64,000 nucleotides of DNA from Mycolicibacterium sp. CBMA 247 (GCF_009729095.1 NZ_VTGX01000002.1:186001-250000); one strand, 5' to 3'. Positions 54,543 to 63,682 are shown, counted from the first letter of the stretch. Notes: generated from the letters alone by a model not told the origin. Made by a program: numbers and translations.

Positions 54543-54970
54543 ATGCCTCCGATCAGGCAGAAGGATTCGTAGTGGTCCCCGGTGTAGTAAAACTCGGGAG
54601 GGTCGGTCAGCGGCGCCCCACCGGTGACGATGCGTCGCGTGCCGCGGTGTTTGTCGCCCGGCGTCGGGACCGTGTACTCGTGGTAATAGCCGCGTTCATG
54701 TTTGGGCAGCCGGCCCTCGAAGTTGCCGAAGACGACGCCATCGTTGCGCGGATAAGGGAACGGCCCACCGGATTCAATGAGCCCCACGGTCGTGTCCGCC
54801 TCCTGCGGAAGGCTGCTGAGGTCGCAGGTGCCGTCCGCCCTCGCCGGCTTCGTCTGGGACGCGGGTGCCGCCGCCGGCGCACTCGGCGACGACGTCGGTT
54901 CAGTCGGAGCGCAGCAGCCCGAAAGCAGGCCGCACAGCACTGCCAGTGCCGCAATGCGTGATCGTCCCAT
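54539..54970 (-). CDS. lipoprotein ribonuclease, RNase Sa/T1 family (barnase-like)
   Basis: A 143-residue exported guanyl-specific ribonuclease. A lipoprotein signal with lipobox LLSGC (Cys19) is followed by a Ser/Pro/Ala linker. The catalytic domain (about 49-143) has the RNase Sa signature: E98 in YYHEYTV, R112-R113 in GTRRIV and H133 in GDHYESF, with cysteines at 49 and 138 likely forming the usual disulfide. As a lipoprotein it would be tethered outside the membrane, unlike the freely secreted streptomycete enzymes. Barstar follows directly. It may attack competitor or environmental RNA. Confidence 0.9.
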   Translation of the reverse strand: MGRSRIAALAVLCGLLSGCCAPTEPTSSPSAPAAAPASQTKPARADGTCDLSSLPQEADTTVGLIESGGPFPYPRNDGVVFGNFEGRLPKHERGYYHEYTVPTPGDKHRGTRRIVTGGAPLTDPPEFYYTGDHYESFCLIGGM

Positions 54971-55042
54971 CGGCACGAGGCTAGCAACAGCGACCACAAA
55001 TCCAGTGTCAATACAGGTTGCCGTGCGACGATCGTTACTCGA

Positions 55043-57187
55043 GTGAACAGAGCTAGCACCTCAGCGAAGCCTACGGCCGGCCGCGGCACCACCGCGAGCG
55101 GGCGGAAACCCCTGCCGAACAAGCAGTTTCGCCCCGATATCGAGGGGCTGCGGGCAGTGGCTGTACTCGCGGTGGTGCTGTTTCACGCCGGGGTGCCCGG
55201 GCTCGGCGGCGGATTCATCGGCGTCGACGTGTTCTTCGTCGTGTCGGGATTCCTGATCACCGGGCTGTTGTGGCGCGAGGCGTCGGGCACTGCGACGGTG
55301 CGGTTGGCCTCATTCTATGCCGCCCGCGCCCGGCGGCTGCTCCCGGCCGCCGCGCTGGTCCTGGTCGCGACGTCAGTGACGGCGACGGTCTTGCTCCCGC
55401 CGCTGCAGGCTCGTTCGGTGCTTGCCGACGCGATCGCCAGCGCCCTGTACGTCGGAAACTACCGCTTCGCTTCGGAGGGCACCGACTATCTGGCGGCCGA
55501 CGCGGCTCCGTCACCGCTGCAGCACTACTGGTCACTCGGTGTCGAGGAGCAGTTCTATCTACTGTGGCCCGCGTTGATCCTGGGCACGGCGTGGCTGCTG
55601 ACCCGCCGCGGCCGGAGCACCCGTTCCGCCGTCCCGTACGGGAGCGTCTTGACGGTAGTGGCCGGCGCCTCGCTCATGGTGTCGCTGGCCTGGACTCAGA
55701 CCATGCCGCCGTGGGCGTTCTTCTCCCTGCCGACCCGGGCCTGGGAGTTGGCCGCCGGCGGGCTGATCGCGTTGACCGCGGCGTATTGGCGCAGGCTGCC
55801 ACCGATCTGCGCGGCGCTGGCCGGCTGGGGTGGCCTGGCACTGGTGCTGGTCACCTGTACGCAACTTGGAAAGGCCACGCCCTACCCGGGCTCCGCGGCT
55901 CTACTTCCGGTACTGGGGACCGCGCTGGTGATCGGGGCGGGCTGTGCGATACCCGATCTGGGTGTGGGACGCCTGCTGTCGAAGCCCGTGATGCGCGGCA
56001 TCGGCCGGGTGTCGTATTCGTGGTACCTGTGGCACTGGCCGGTATTGCTGTTGGCCCCGGCACTGTTCGGCCACGGCCTGGGGTTGGCCGGGCGGCTCGC
56101 GCTGATGGTGATGTCGCTGGGCCTGGCGATCCTGACGTTGCGCCTGGTCGAGAATCCGGCCCGGTTCGCCGCGGCACTACGGGCCTCGTCGTGGCGCAGC
56201 CTGGCTGTCGGCGCGACGGCCACCGCGGTTGCCGTGTGCACGGGATTGGTGCTGTTGGCGGTGCGGCCGGTGCCGACGGGATCCGGTCCGGCCGCGGTTC
56301 CGGTAGCCGCCATCGGAACGCCGCGATCGGCCGCTCCGACCCTGACGCCCGGGCAGCAGGTCAGCGCGGCCGTCGCCGCCTCCGCCGATCTACGTGCGGT
56401 GCCGTCGAATCTGTCACCGCCACTGGGCGGCATCACCAAACCGGAGGTGTTCGTCAACGGCTGCGTATTGTCCTGGAAAGACGTCGCCGTGCCTGAGTGC
56501 GTGTCCGGGGACACCGCTTCGGCCACCAGGGTCACGCTGATCGGCGATTCGCATGCGGGCATGTGGCAGCCTGCCCTGGAAACCGCAGCACAGCAACGGG
56601 GTTGGCGGCTGGACATCCTGGCCAAGGTCACCTGCCCGCTGATGAAGCTGCCGATCCTCAGCCCTTACCTGGGGCGCGAGTTCACCGAGTGCAAGCAGTG
56701 GCGGGCAGACGTTCTGGCCCGGGTCGCCAAGGAACCCCCGGCGTTGATCGTGCTGGACATGACGCGCCGCTACGGCGCCGATTTCGGGTTCGTCAGCTAC
56801 GACCAGGCCTGGCTGGACGGGTTGGCGCAGCTGGTGTCGCAGTTGCGCGGGACCGGGGCGCGGGTGCTGGTGCTCGGCCCGGTGCCCGATCCGCACACCA
56901 CGGTGCCGACCTGCCTGTCGGCACATATGGACGACGCCACCGCCTGTGCGCCGGACCGTTCGATCGCAGTGAACGACACCGGCATTGCCGCCGAGACCGC
57001 GGCGGTGCAGGCCGGAGGCGGGCAGTACGCGCGTCTGGACCCGTACTTCTGCACCGACCGGCGTTGCCCGGTGATCGTCGGCAACACCTTGGTGTTCCGC
57101 GACGACAACCACATCACCGCCGAATACGCGCAGCTGTTGTCCCCGGTGCTGGCCAGCCTGACCGAAAGCGCGTTGGCCCCCAATTAG
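55043..57187 (+). CDS. membrane acyltransferase with C-terminal SGNH domain (OafA/YrhL type)
   Basis: A 714-residue protein. Residues about 30-400 form the ten-helix acyltransferase-3 domain (RPDIEGLRAVAVLAVVLFHAG, FFVVSGFLITGLL, HYWSLGVEEQFYLLWPALIL with the catalytic His region). After a periplasmic linker, residues about 450-710 are an SGNH hydrolase-like domain with GDSHAGMWQPAL (nucleophilic Ser) and DDNHITAEY (catalytic Asp-x-x-His). Such proteins move acyl groups onto cell-surface glycans. The glycan target is unknown. GTG start. Confidence 0.9.
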   Translation: MNRASTSAKPTAGRGTTASGRKPLPNKQFRPDIEGLRAVAVLAVVLFHAGVPGLGGGFIGVDVFFVVSGFLITGLLWREASGTATVRLASFYAARARRLLPAAALVLVATSVTATVLLPPLQARSVLADAIASALYVGNYRFASEGTDYLAADAAPSPLQHYWSLGVEEQFYLLWPALILGTAWLLTRRGRSTRSAVPYGSVLTVVAGASLMVSLAWTQTMPPWAFFSLPTRAWELAAGGLIALTAAYWRRLPPICAALAGWGGLALVLVTCTQLGKATPYPGSAALLPVLGTALVIGAGCAIPDLGVGRLLSKPVMRGIGRVSYSWYLWHWPVLLLAPALFGHGLGLAGRLALMVMSLGLAILTLRLVENPARFAAALRASSWRSLAVGATATAVAVCTGLVLLAVRPVPTGSGPAAVPVAAIGTPRSAAPTLTPGQQVSAAVAASADLRAVPSNLSPPLGGITKPEVFVNGCVLSWKDVAVPECVSGDTASATRVTLIGDSHAGMWQPALETAAQQRGWRLDILAKVTCPLMKLPILSPYLGREFTECKQWRADVLARVAKEPPALIVLDMTRRYGADFGFVSYDQAWLDGLAQLVSQLRGTGARVLVLGPVPDPHTTVPTCLSAHMDDATACAPDRSIAVNDTGIAAETAAVQAGGGQYARLDPYFCTDRRCPVIVGNTLVFRDDNHITAEYAQLLSPVLASLTESALAPN

Positions 57188-57204
57188 GGTGGTGTCCAAC
57201 CAGA

Positions 57205-58761
57205 TCAGAGCACAGCCACCCGATCGGTGAACGCACCGTGGTAGCTCATCGGGAGGTGGAACGGCAGCCAGGCCTCGGCGACCGGGCCGGCATCGACACG
57301 CGGCGCGGCGAAAACCATGAGGCGGCTGCGGTGCTGGGTTTCGTCGTAGCCCACCGTCAGCAGCCAGCCGTCACCCTCGTCGGCGCTACCCGGGCGGGGC
57401 ACGAAGATCGGCTCGACCAGCTTGTTGCCGGGCGGGCAGTAGGTCTGCACGGTGCCGTCGGCATGGTTGAACCGGCCGATCCCGTCCCCGCCGCCCTCAC
57501 CGCCGCTGGGCACGGTCACATAGGTGAATGTGTGCGGTTGAGTTGAGCGACGCTGGTCGATCTGCGGGAATTCGCAGCCCATCTGGGCCAGCGGTTCGGC
57601 CAGGACTCGATCGTCGGCCGTGATGCGGAAGCGGGTGAGCCGCACCGTATCCGGTACCGCTTCCGGCGCGACGCCCTCGAACATCCGGGACACATCGGTG
57701 CGGCTGTCCGACGCCCAGGCCTGCATCCCGCCGAAGGTTTCGGGGGCGAAGCGCGGCAACTCCACCACCACGTCGGCACCGTCCTCGTAGGCGTTGGCGT
57801 AGTGCCACATGTAGAAGGGATCGGTCTCGATCATCCGGATCCGACCGCCGTCGCGTGGGGCCAGGATGAAGTAGCAGGGTTCGTTCTGCTTGAGTTGCAT
57901 GGCATCCCAATAGGTCTGCCGCCCAAGCAGGGCCCAGGGGTTGATCCGCAACGGCGAGAGCAGAAAGACGGCGTAACGCGGGGTCAGCGCCATGTCATGG
58001 ATGAGTCCCATGCCGGGCAGCGGTACTGCTCGCAGGTACCGGGTGTCGCCGCGACTGTCGGTCTCATACAGGCGCAGCCGGACCCGGGGAATCGCCTCCC
58101 CCGCCAGTTCACGCAGCCGGCGAATCTTCTCGGCCCGGGTCGGTGCAGTGCGGATGTGCCGCAGGTCGAGCCGGGGGAAGTACGGTTCGAATCCGAAGTT
58201 GACGCGCGAGTCCGTAGTCGCGTCATAGGTGTAGTGCGCCGAATATGCGCCGATCGGACCCTTGAGTACGCCGTCGAGGCTGCACAGTCCGATGGTGTTG
58301 AGGGTGTCGAGATCCATGCCGTGCGGGCGGCCGCCCTCCCACAGGGCGAGCAGGTGATCCTGGCTGATCATCACATTGGTGTTGGCGGTGTTGGCGGGCA
58401 ACCGAAATGCGTTGGCGCGCATGCCTCCTGGGCGTTGATAGACGAATCCGCGTTTCACCATCCGGCCGGCCGCGGTGGTGGTCAGGTAGTGCTCGGTGCG
58501 GACGAAGCGGTTCTTGAACCGAACGCCGTTGCCGTCGATCGCGAAGGCGATCACCATGCCGTCGGCGTCGAACAGGCTGTCCACCCGCGACGTGCCGATG
58601 TTCCACCGGCCGGATCCGTTGCGGTAGAGGGTGCCGGTCAATCCCTGCGGGATCGTGCCGGTGACCTCGGTGAGTGCCAAGTCGTATTCACCGGGAACGT
58701 CCTCCCAGTACCGCGATGGACCGGCGACCTGTGGTGAGGCGGGAGCAGCCATAAAAGACAT
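57205..58761 (-). CDS. carotenoid cleavage oxygenase family protein
   Basis: A 518-residue non-haem iron dioxygenase. The four iron-binding His are in SAHYTYD, GLIHDMALT, YMWHYANAY and MSYHGAF, spaced as in carotenoid/stilbene oxygenases. These split a C=C bond of carotenoids or lignin-derived stilbenes. It lies 8 bp after a TetR gene in the same direction, and a 25-bp palindrome spans its start codon. Alternative ATG at 58752. Substrate uncertain. Confidence 0.88.
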   Translation of the reverse strand: MSFMAAPASPQVAGPSRYWEDVPGEYDLALTEVTGTIPQGLTGTLYRNGSGRWNIGTSRVDSLFDADGMVIAFAIDGNGVRFKNRFVRTEHYLTTTAAGRMVKRGFVYQRPGGMRANAFRLPANTANTNVMISQDHLLALWEGGRPHGMDLDTLNTIGLCSLDGVLKGPIGAYSAHYTYDATTDSRVNFGFEPYFPRLDLRHIRTAPTRAEKIRRLRELAGEAIPRVRLRLYETDSRGDTRYLRAVPLPGMGLIHDMALTPRYAVFLLSPLRINPWALLGRQTYWDAMQLKQNEPCYFILAPRDGGRIRMIETDPFYMWHYANAYEDGADVVVELPRFAPETFGGMQAWASDSRTDVSRMFEGVAPEAVPDTVRLTRFRITADDRVLAEPLAQMGCEFPQIDQRRSTQPHTFTYVTVPSGGEGGGDGIGRFNHADGTVQTYCPPGNKLVEPIFVPRPGSADEGDGWLLTVGYDETQHRSRLMVFAAPRVDAGPVAEAWLPFHLPMSYHGAFTDRVAVL

Positions 58762-58774
58762 GGTGTCTTTTATG
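58750..58774. promoter_or_regulatory. perfect palindrome over the tetR stop and the oxygenase start
   Basis: CATAAAAGACA-TGG-TGTCTTTTATG is a 25-bp inverted repeat with perfect 11-bp arms. It covers the TAA stop of tetR (58770-58772) and both candidate ATGs of the oxygenase (58761 and 58752). It may be an internal operator for the TetR protein or an mRNA hairpin hiding the start codon. No ribosome site is visible there. Confidence 0.6.
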
Positions 58775-59417
58775 GCCGTCCACTGTCAATAGCCTCGACG
58801 TCGAAAGTGCTGAACGGCAGGGCTGCGCCGCCGTCCCAGCACAGCGTGGTCAGGTGCTCGACGAGCTCGGCCCGAGGCATCGACGAATCCCGGATCCACC
58901 ATTGCGCGGTGACCATGGCCGATCCGACGATGGCCCGGGCCCAGGGCGCCGCTGCCGCGGTATCGCCGCCACTGGTCGCCATGGACGCCGCCAGCATCGC
59001 CTCAACGGCGGCAGAGAGTTCGTCGAAGATGCCCGGCACCTCGTGGCCGCCGGCCGCATGCAGGCTCAACGCCCGGTACAGGTTCGGGTCATCCTGCATC
59101 CACCCGCAGATGACGTCGAAGAACAGCGACATCCGCTGGCGCAGATCAGCAGAACCGCCGGCACGCTTGGTGATCTGGATCAGCAGCCGCCGGGCCTGGC
59201 GCTCACCGAGTGCGGACAGGATCGCCGCCCGATTGGGGAAGACCGCATAGACGGCTGAGCGGACGAAACCGGCTTCCCGCGCCACCTCGGCGATCCCCAC
59301 ATCGGGCCCATGGGTGCGGATCGCACGTTCGGCAGCGTCGAGCAGATCCGTGCGACGTTGCTCGACGTCGACGCCAGGTCCGGCGGGCCTACCGCGCCCA
59401 CGCCTTGCCGAAGTCAC
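58770..59417 (-). CDS. TetR-family transcriptional regulator
   Basis: A 215-residue regulator. After a short basic start (TSARRGRGRPAG), the helix-turn-helix GIAEVAREAGFVRSAVYAVFPNRAAIL is clear, with a TetR_C ligand domain behind it. It is transcribed together with the carotenoid oxygenase and very likely controls it. GTG 59417 is chosen because it gives the family's usual start; the upstream frame is open but untypical. Confidence 0.85.
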   Translation of the reverse strand: MTSARRGRGRPAGPGVDVEQRRTDLLDAAERAIRTHGPDVGIAEVAREAGFVRSAVYAVFPNRAAILSALGERQARRLLIQITKRAGGSADLRQRMSLFFDVICGWMQDDPNLYRALSLHAAGGHEVPGIFDELSAAVEAMLAASMATSGGDTAAAAPWARAIVGSAMVTAQWWIRDSSMPRAELVEHLTTLCWDGGAALPFSTFDVEAIDSGRP

Positions 59418-59578
59418 CGGACAATCGTAGTTTCCGGCGCGAATCGCGAGGCGGTTTGGGCGGCGTCTGCCAGCTGCGCCATCGGACCAAGCCGCCCATC
59501 GGCGGAGAAGGCGCCCCAAGATTCAGGCCTGCCAACGACATTGGCAAATGGTGTCAGTCCAGGCGGTGGGGAGCAACG

Positions 59579-59863
59579 CTAGTACAAATTGTTGGGACAG
59601 GTGACATCGACATAGACGGTGTCACCCGGCACCGGGCCGGTATGTGAAGAGCTGGGGTTGTTGACCCCGACCACGGTGCAGTCCGACAGCTGCTGCGTAT
59701 TGAACCCGTTGAGCCAGTTGATGTTGACGATGTATCCCTCGGACTGAAGATCAGCGACGACCTCGTCCGCTCCGCTGGCGCGGGCGAGCGGCGCAGCGGC
59801 ACCGGCAACGGCGGCGCCTGCCACGGCGAACACCACCGCGATGGACCCGGCTCCCCATGACAC
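59579..59863 (-). CDS. small secreted protein, unknown
   Basis: A 94-residue exported protein. A signal peptide (AVVFAVAGAAVAGAAA, cleavage near ARA) leaves about 65 mature residues: VVADLQSEGYIVNINWLNGFN, then LSDCTVVGVNNPSS and VYVDVTCPNNLY, with two cysteines for a disulfide. The pattern recurs in small mycobacterial secreted proteins of unknown function. The GTG at 59863 is chosen; no strong ribosome site. Confidence 0.72.
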   Translation of the reverse strand: MSWGAGSIAVVFAVAGAAVAGAAAPLARASGADEVVADLQSEGYIVNINWLNGFNTQQLSDCTVVGVNNPSSSHTGPVPGDTVYVDVTCPNNLY

Positions 59864-59952
59864 CCCGCAATCATCCCTGACCAGCGGGTCAGGCGGCCCG
59901 TTTCGGTCAATGACAAACCGGGCGTGACCGTGAATGTTTGACGGCGGAACGG

Positions 59953-60648
59953 TTACTCGACGAAAACCTCGTCGCCGGGCGCCGGCCCGAACTTGAAGAT
60001 CAACGCGCTGACCGCCACCACCACCGCCGCCAGCCCGATCACCGGCGCAACGGTGAACCGTGACAGCGTCGCGCCCAGCACCGCACCGCCGCACATCGTG
60101 AGCACCACGCCGTAACGCAGCTTCTCGCGGTCCCCGCTCCCGCCGGCCAACCTGCTGTCGTAACCGATGCCGACGATGGTCTGCGTCAGCACCGTGGTGC
60201 TCAATTCCTGGATGCCGAACTGACGCGCGGTCGCATTCTGGATCCCGAAGGTCAGTGCCAGGCCGGTAATCAGGATCAACTTGCGGTTGTCGTCATAGGC
60301 CAGCACTCCGGTGCCCGCGAGAATCGAAAGCACGGTCAACAGAACGACTTCCACACCCAACGCGGTGGTCAGCCAATTCCGCACGTGACTGTCGAGATGG
60401 CGCCGCAGGCGCCCACCCACCACGGTGCCCAGCACGAACCCGCCGAACGCCACCAACGCCCCCGTCAGATCCACGCCCGAGTGCGGCACGAACCAGAAGC
60501 CCAGGAAGATCACGTTCCCGGTCATGTTGGCGACGAACACGTGGCCCAGCACCAGCACACTGATGGCATCGACGATCCCGGTCGCGAACGTCAACAACAG
60601 CAACGCCACAACGGTCAACCTCTGCGTCACCGGTGAGGCGATGGCCAT
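59953..60648 (-). CDS. DUF1275 (YoaK-type) membrane protein
   Basis: A 231-residue protein with six or seven helices and the family hallmark FATGIVDAISVLVLGHVFVANMTGN near the start, then TFGIQNATARQFG. Bacterial DUF1275 proteins are of unknown function; some sit near transporter or chromate genes. It lies 16 bp upstream of the end of the Mas gene block (same strand) and may be part of, or follow, the mce transcript. Confidence 0.88.
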   Translation of the reverse strand: MAIASPVTQRLTVVALLLLTFATGIVDAISVLVLGHVFVANMTGNVIFLGFWFVPHSGVDLTGALVAFGGFVLGTVVGGRLRRHLDSHVRNWLTTALGVEVVLLTVLSILAGTGVLAYDDNRKLILITGLALTFGIQNATARQFGIQELSTTVLTQTIVGIGYDSRLAGGSGDREKLRYGVVLTMCGGAVLGATLSRFTVAPVIGLAAVVVAVSALIFKFGPAPGDEVFVE

Positions 60649-60664
60649 GCCTACATCCTCGCCG

Positions 60665-61567
60665 TCAGAGCTGCGGGGACAGGTCCAATTGGGTCAACGC
60701 CGGCATCTGGGTGATGCGCCAGTCCCCGCCGGTGCGCTGCAATGTCAGCCGATAGGACAAATACCGCAGCGACGGGACGTTCTTCGTCACCGGACTCGTC
60801 GACACCGTATTGGTATAGACGATCGCGGTGGCCTCATCGCGGCCGATCGTCTCCACCGCGGTACCCATCACCTCGGTGTTGTTGGTGACCTGCGCCTGCT
60901 TGTTCGTCGGCACGATGGAGTCGATGAACTGCCGGTACTGGTTGGCGAAGTCGCTGGACAAGTACCTTGAGGCCCGATCCGGAAGTGATTCGATGTTGTC
61001 CGGGGTGTAGGTCCACAACGTGGTGATGGCGTCGGCCGACGTCTGCGCCACTTGCAGTTTGGTCGCCACCAACGCACGGTCGGCCAGGTACGGCTGCAAC
61101 ATCGCACCGCCGAATGCCCCGGCCGCCACGAACAGCGCTGCGGCACCTGCGGCGACGTAGGTCAGCCGCTTGCCGGCCGGGCGATGCGGAACGAGTACCT
61201 GCTCCTCGGCAGGTTCCTCCGCCGACCCCGCGTCAGCTTCCGGCTCAGCGTCGGCCTCCGGGTCTGGCTCGGTTTCCGGTTCTGGTTCGGCCTCACCTTC
61301 AGGCTCGACGTCACCTTCGGACTCGGGCACCGCCTTGCGACGGGTCTTGCCCACCGGTGTCCGACGCTCCGGAGCGGCCTCGGCATCATCGGATTCCGAG
61401 TCCGACTCGGAATCGACAGATTCCGGAGCCGACGTCTCGACGTCGTCTGACTTGGCCGACTCCACCACTTCCTCGGCACGGCGACGCCGCCCGAAACGCA
61501 GTCTGCGGCGCGGCTTGTCGGGCTCGCCGGTGGTCAGATCACCTGAATCAGCTGGCTGATCTTCCAC
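60665..61567 (-). CDS. Mce-associated membrane protein (Rv0178-like, Mas1D)
   Basis: A 300-residue protein, longer than the 244-residue M. tuberculosis Rv0178. The N-terminal 125 residues are cytoplasmic, first basic (RRRLRFGRRRRAEE) and then strongly acidic, with runs of Glu-Pro repeats (EPEGEAEPEPETEPDPEADA). One helix (about 145-165) is followed by the conserved extracytoplasmic Mas domain. GTG 61567 has GGAAGGA upstream and overlaps the preceding gene. Mas proteins stabilise Mce lipid importers. Confidence 0.85.
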   Translation of the reverse strand: MEDQPADSGDLTTGEPDKPRRRLRFGRRRRAEEVVESAKSDDVETSAPESVDSESDSESDDAEAAPERRTPVGKTRRKAVPESEGDVEPEGEAEPEPETEPDPEADAEPEADAGSAEEPAEEQVLVPHRPAGKRLTYVAAGAAALFVAAGAFGGAMLQPYLADRALVATKLQVAQTSADAITTLWTYTPDNIESLPDRASRYLSSDFANQYRQFIDSIVPTNKQAQVTNNTEVMGTAVETIGRDEATAIVYTNTVSTSPVTKNVPSLRYLSYRLTLQRTGGDWRITQMPALTQLDLSPQL

Positions 61568-62085
61568 TGCTGTCCTTCCCAAATCGTCGTCGCAATCCAA
61601 CGGCCACCGCTCTCGATCACGGACTTCCCGTCCGCGGTTCTGGTGCTTATCTTGGTCGCGACCAGCACGTCGGCACTGCCGTTGTCGTTCCATCGCTGAA
61701 TGCCGGCATCCAGAACCGCACCCTGGGTCGGCTCGGCCCGGGCCACCTGAACCACGATCTCGTTCTGCTTGTCCTGGAACATCTTTCGGAAATCGCCGGT
61801 GGCCTGCGACAGGATGCGCTCGGCATAGTCGTTGGCGTGGAACGGATCCAGCGTGGTGTAGCCGGTCATGAACTCGCGCACGTAGTCCAGCGCGCCGACA
61901 CTCTTGATCTCCGCACGGCGATCCGATTCGTGGCGCACCAGAATCAGCGTGCTGCCCGCGATCGCGGCCGCGATCAACAGGGCCGAAATCATCGCGACGA
62001 TCGGCAGGCCCCAACGGATCGGCGCCTTGGGTTCGACCGCGAAGTAGTCGCGCTCATCGGGCTCAATCCGACGACGCGGGCTCAC
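61534..62085 (-). CDS. Mce-associated membrane protein (Rv0177-like, Mas1C)
   Basis: A 183-residue protein, matching the 184 of Rv0177. A short cytoplasmic start (PRRRIEPDERDYF), one helix (about 32-54) and an extracytoplasmic Mas domain of about 125 residues ending WEGQQWKISQLI. The ATG overlaps the stop of the upstream gene by 4 bases (ATGA) and its end overlaps the next start, so the block is translated in series. Part of the Mce1 accessory set. Confidence 0.87.
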   Translation of the reverse strand: MSPRRRIEPDERDYFAVEPKAPIRWGLPIVAMISALLIAAAIAGSTLILVRHESDRRAEIKSVGALDYVREFMTGYTTLDPFHANDYAERILSQATGDFRKMFQDKQNEIVVQVARAEPTQGAVLDAGIQRWNDNGSADVLVATKISTRTADGKSVIESGGRWIATTIWEGQQWKISQLIQVI

Positions 62086-63056
62086 TGTCCGCCCCCGTTC
62101 AACACCGGCCGCTTGAGCACCGTCAGGTTGTCGACGAGCCAGTGGTCGTCCGACTTCTGGAACTCCACCCGCACCGTCGCGGTGATGAACTTCAAATTCT
62201 GCGGATTGGTGCCGCGCTGGCCCTGCAGCGCCAACAGCATCGAGCCCGCGTCCTTGGTCACCCCCGGCAACACCGCACTGCTCACGGCCCAGTAGTCGTT
62301 GGTGGTCGGCCCGGCCTTACGTACGGCATCCTGCTGGGCGACCAGCTGTTGCCGGTAGTCGTCGGTGGTCAGGGATTGCGCCTTGGCGAAATCCGCATCG
62401 ACGGAATCCACCCCGTAGCTCAGCAGCTGCTCGACGATCCGCGGGCCCTGGTCGGCGATCTGCGCGCGAGCCTGGTCCACAGCCCGGTCCTGGCGGTACA
62501 CCGCCAGGTATCCCAAACTGCCCGCGACACCGCTGAGGAGCGCGAACGCCAGCAACACCGCACCGGCGCGGCGCCGGACGTCGTGTTCGCAGGCGTCGAC
62601 GCGACGCACCTCGGTGCGGGTCAGCAGATCGGCGAAGGTCCGGTTGCGTGAGTCCCACAGCGGCCACAGCCAGCCGACGAACACGGCCACGGTGTCCAGC
62701 AGATGCGCCAGGTCACGCAGCAGCAGCCGCAACAGACCGGCTTCGCCGGCCGGGGACACCACCCGGATGCCGAACACGGACCGACCCAGCGACCAGCCGG
62801 TGAAGGCCGGCAACCCGATCCGGTTGACCAGCATCGCGACGACCACCACCGCGGCCGCCACGGTGCACACCCACCAGAACCAGCCGTACAACGGCGCCGA
62901 CCACGCCAGCAGCGCCAGGGTCGCGATCAACCCGAGACCGGCCAGCACATCGATGGCGAACGCCCCGGCCCGCGCCGGCCACGACGCCAACCGCGACTGG
63001 TCCGTCCCGGTGCCATCGGTGGCCACCGTGTCGGCGTTGTCCAGCACAGCGGTCAC
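62082..63056 (-). CDS. Mce-associated membrane protein with RDD domain (Rv0176-like, Mas1B)
   Basis: A 324-residue protein, close to the 322 of Rv0176. An N-terminal RDD domain (WPARAGAFAIDVLAG, then the SLGRSVFGIRVVSP motif) with three helices spans about 25-150. A further helix (about 168-188) leads to a C-terminal Mas-type extracytoplasmic domain ending HWLVDNLTVLKRP. ATG overlap (ATGA) with both neighbours. It probably anchors the Mce1 complex. Confidence 0.88.
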   Translation of the reverse strand: MTAVLDNADTVATDGTGTDQSRLASWPARAGAFAIDVLAGLGLIATLALLAWSAPLYGWFWWVCTVAAAVVVVAMLVNRIGLPAFTGWSLGRSVFGIRVVSPAGEAGLLRLLLRDLAHLLDTVAVFVGWLWPLWDSRNRTFADLLTRTEVRRVDACEHDVRRRAGAVLLAFALLSGVAGSLGYLAVYRQDRAVDQARAQIADQGPRIVEQLLSYGVDSVDADFAKAQSLTTDDYRQQLVAQQDAVRKAGPTTNDYWAVSSAVLPGVTKDAGSMLLALQGQRGTNPQNLKFITATVRVEFQKSDDHWLVDNLTVLKRPVLNGGGQ

Positions 63057-63682
63057 GACGTGACCTGGTCGAGTCGTGCGACTTTGTAGGTGCCGTCATC
63101 ACCGCGGGCCATCTTCACCCGCAGCCGATAACCCTGCTCTTCATCGGCCTTCTCGCTGTTGGTGACCAGCACGCGCACCGCGACCAGCAGGTCCATCGAC
63201 CCGTCGTCGTTGTGGTTCTCCACCGCGGCCCGCAGGTCCGACACCTTCACCTGCACGTTGGCGGCCTGATAGGCATCGAGCAGCATGCCGCTGTAGAGGC
63301 CGGCCTGCGTCCCGAAGTCACCGGTCGCGCATTCGATGATCTTGGTCTGAGCCGCGATCATCGCCTGGGTATCGGGCGCCTGGGTCGCGGTCACACAGTC
63401 CTTGGCCGCGGCCACGGCCTCGGCCTCGTCGTGCGCGATCCGTTCACTGTCCTGGTGCGCCCGCAATGCGAGGTAGCCGCCAACGCCGACGGCCGCCGCC
63501 AAGACGAGCAACCCGGCAAGGATCGCCGCCATCCAGCCTCGTCCCAGACGAGTTGGCCGAGACGTGGCCTCCTGCGCCTCCGTGCCAGAGATCTCGGTGA
63601 CGGCCTCCGCTTGCGGTTCGGGGGTGTGGGGGTCCTGCTGGTCGGCGAGGTTCAGCTGGCTGGCGCCAGCATCTCCTTCCAT
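63053..63682 (-). CDS. Mce-associated membrane protein (Rv0175-like, Mas1A)
   Basis: A 209-residue protein, matching the length of Rv0175 (213). A cytoplasmic, Gln/Glu/Thr-rich start, one helix (about 48-72) and an extracytoplasmic Mas domain of about 135 residues. The ATG at 63682 lies inside the end of mce1F (31-bp overlap), the sign of a tightly packed mce1 operon. First of the four Mas genes. Confidence 0.88.
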   Translation of the reverse strand: MEGDAGASQLNLADQQDPHTPEPQAEAVTEISGTEAQEATSRPTRLGRGWMAAILAGLLVLAAAVGVGGYLALRAHQDSERIAHDEAEAVAAAKDCVTATQAPDTQAMIAAQTKIIECATGDFGTQAGLYSGMLLDAYQAANVQVKVSDLRAAVENHNDDGSMDLLVAVRVLVTNSEKADEEQGYRLRVKMARGDDGTYKVARLDQVTS

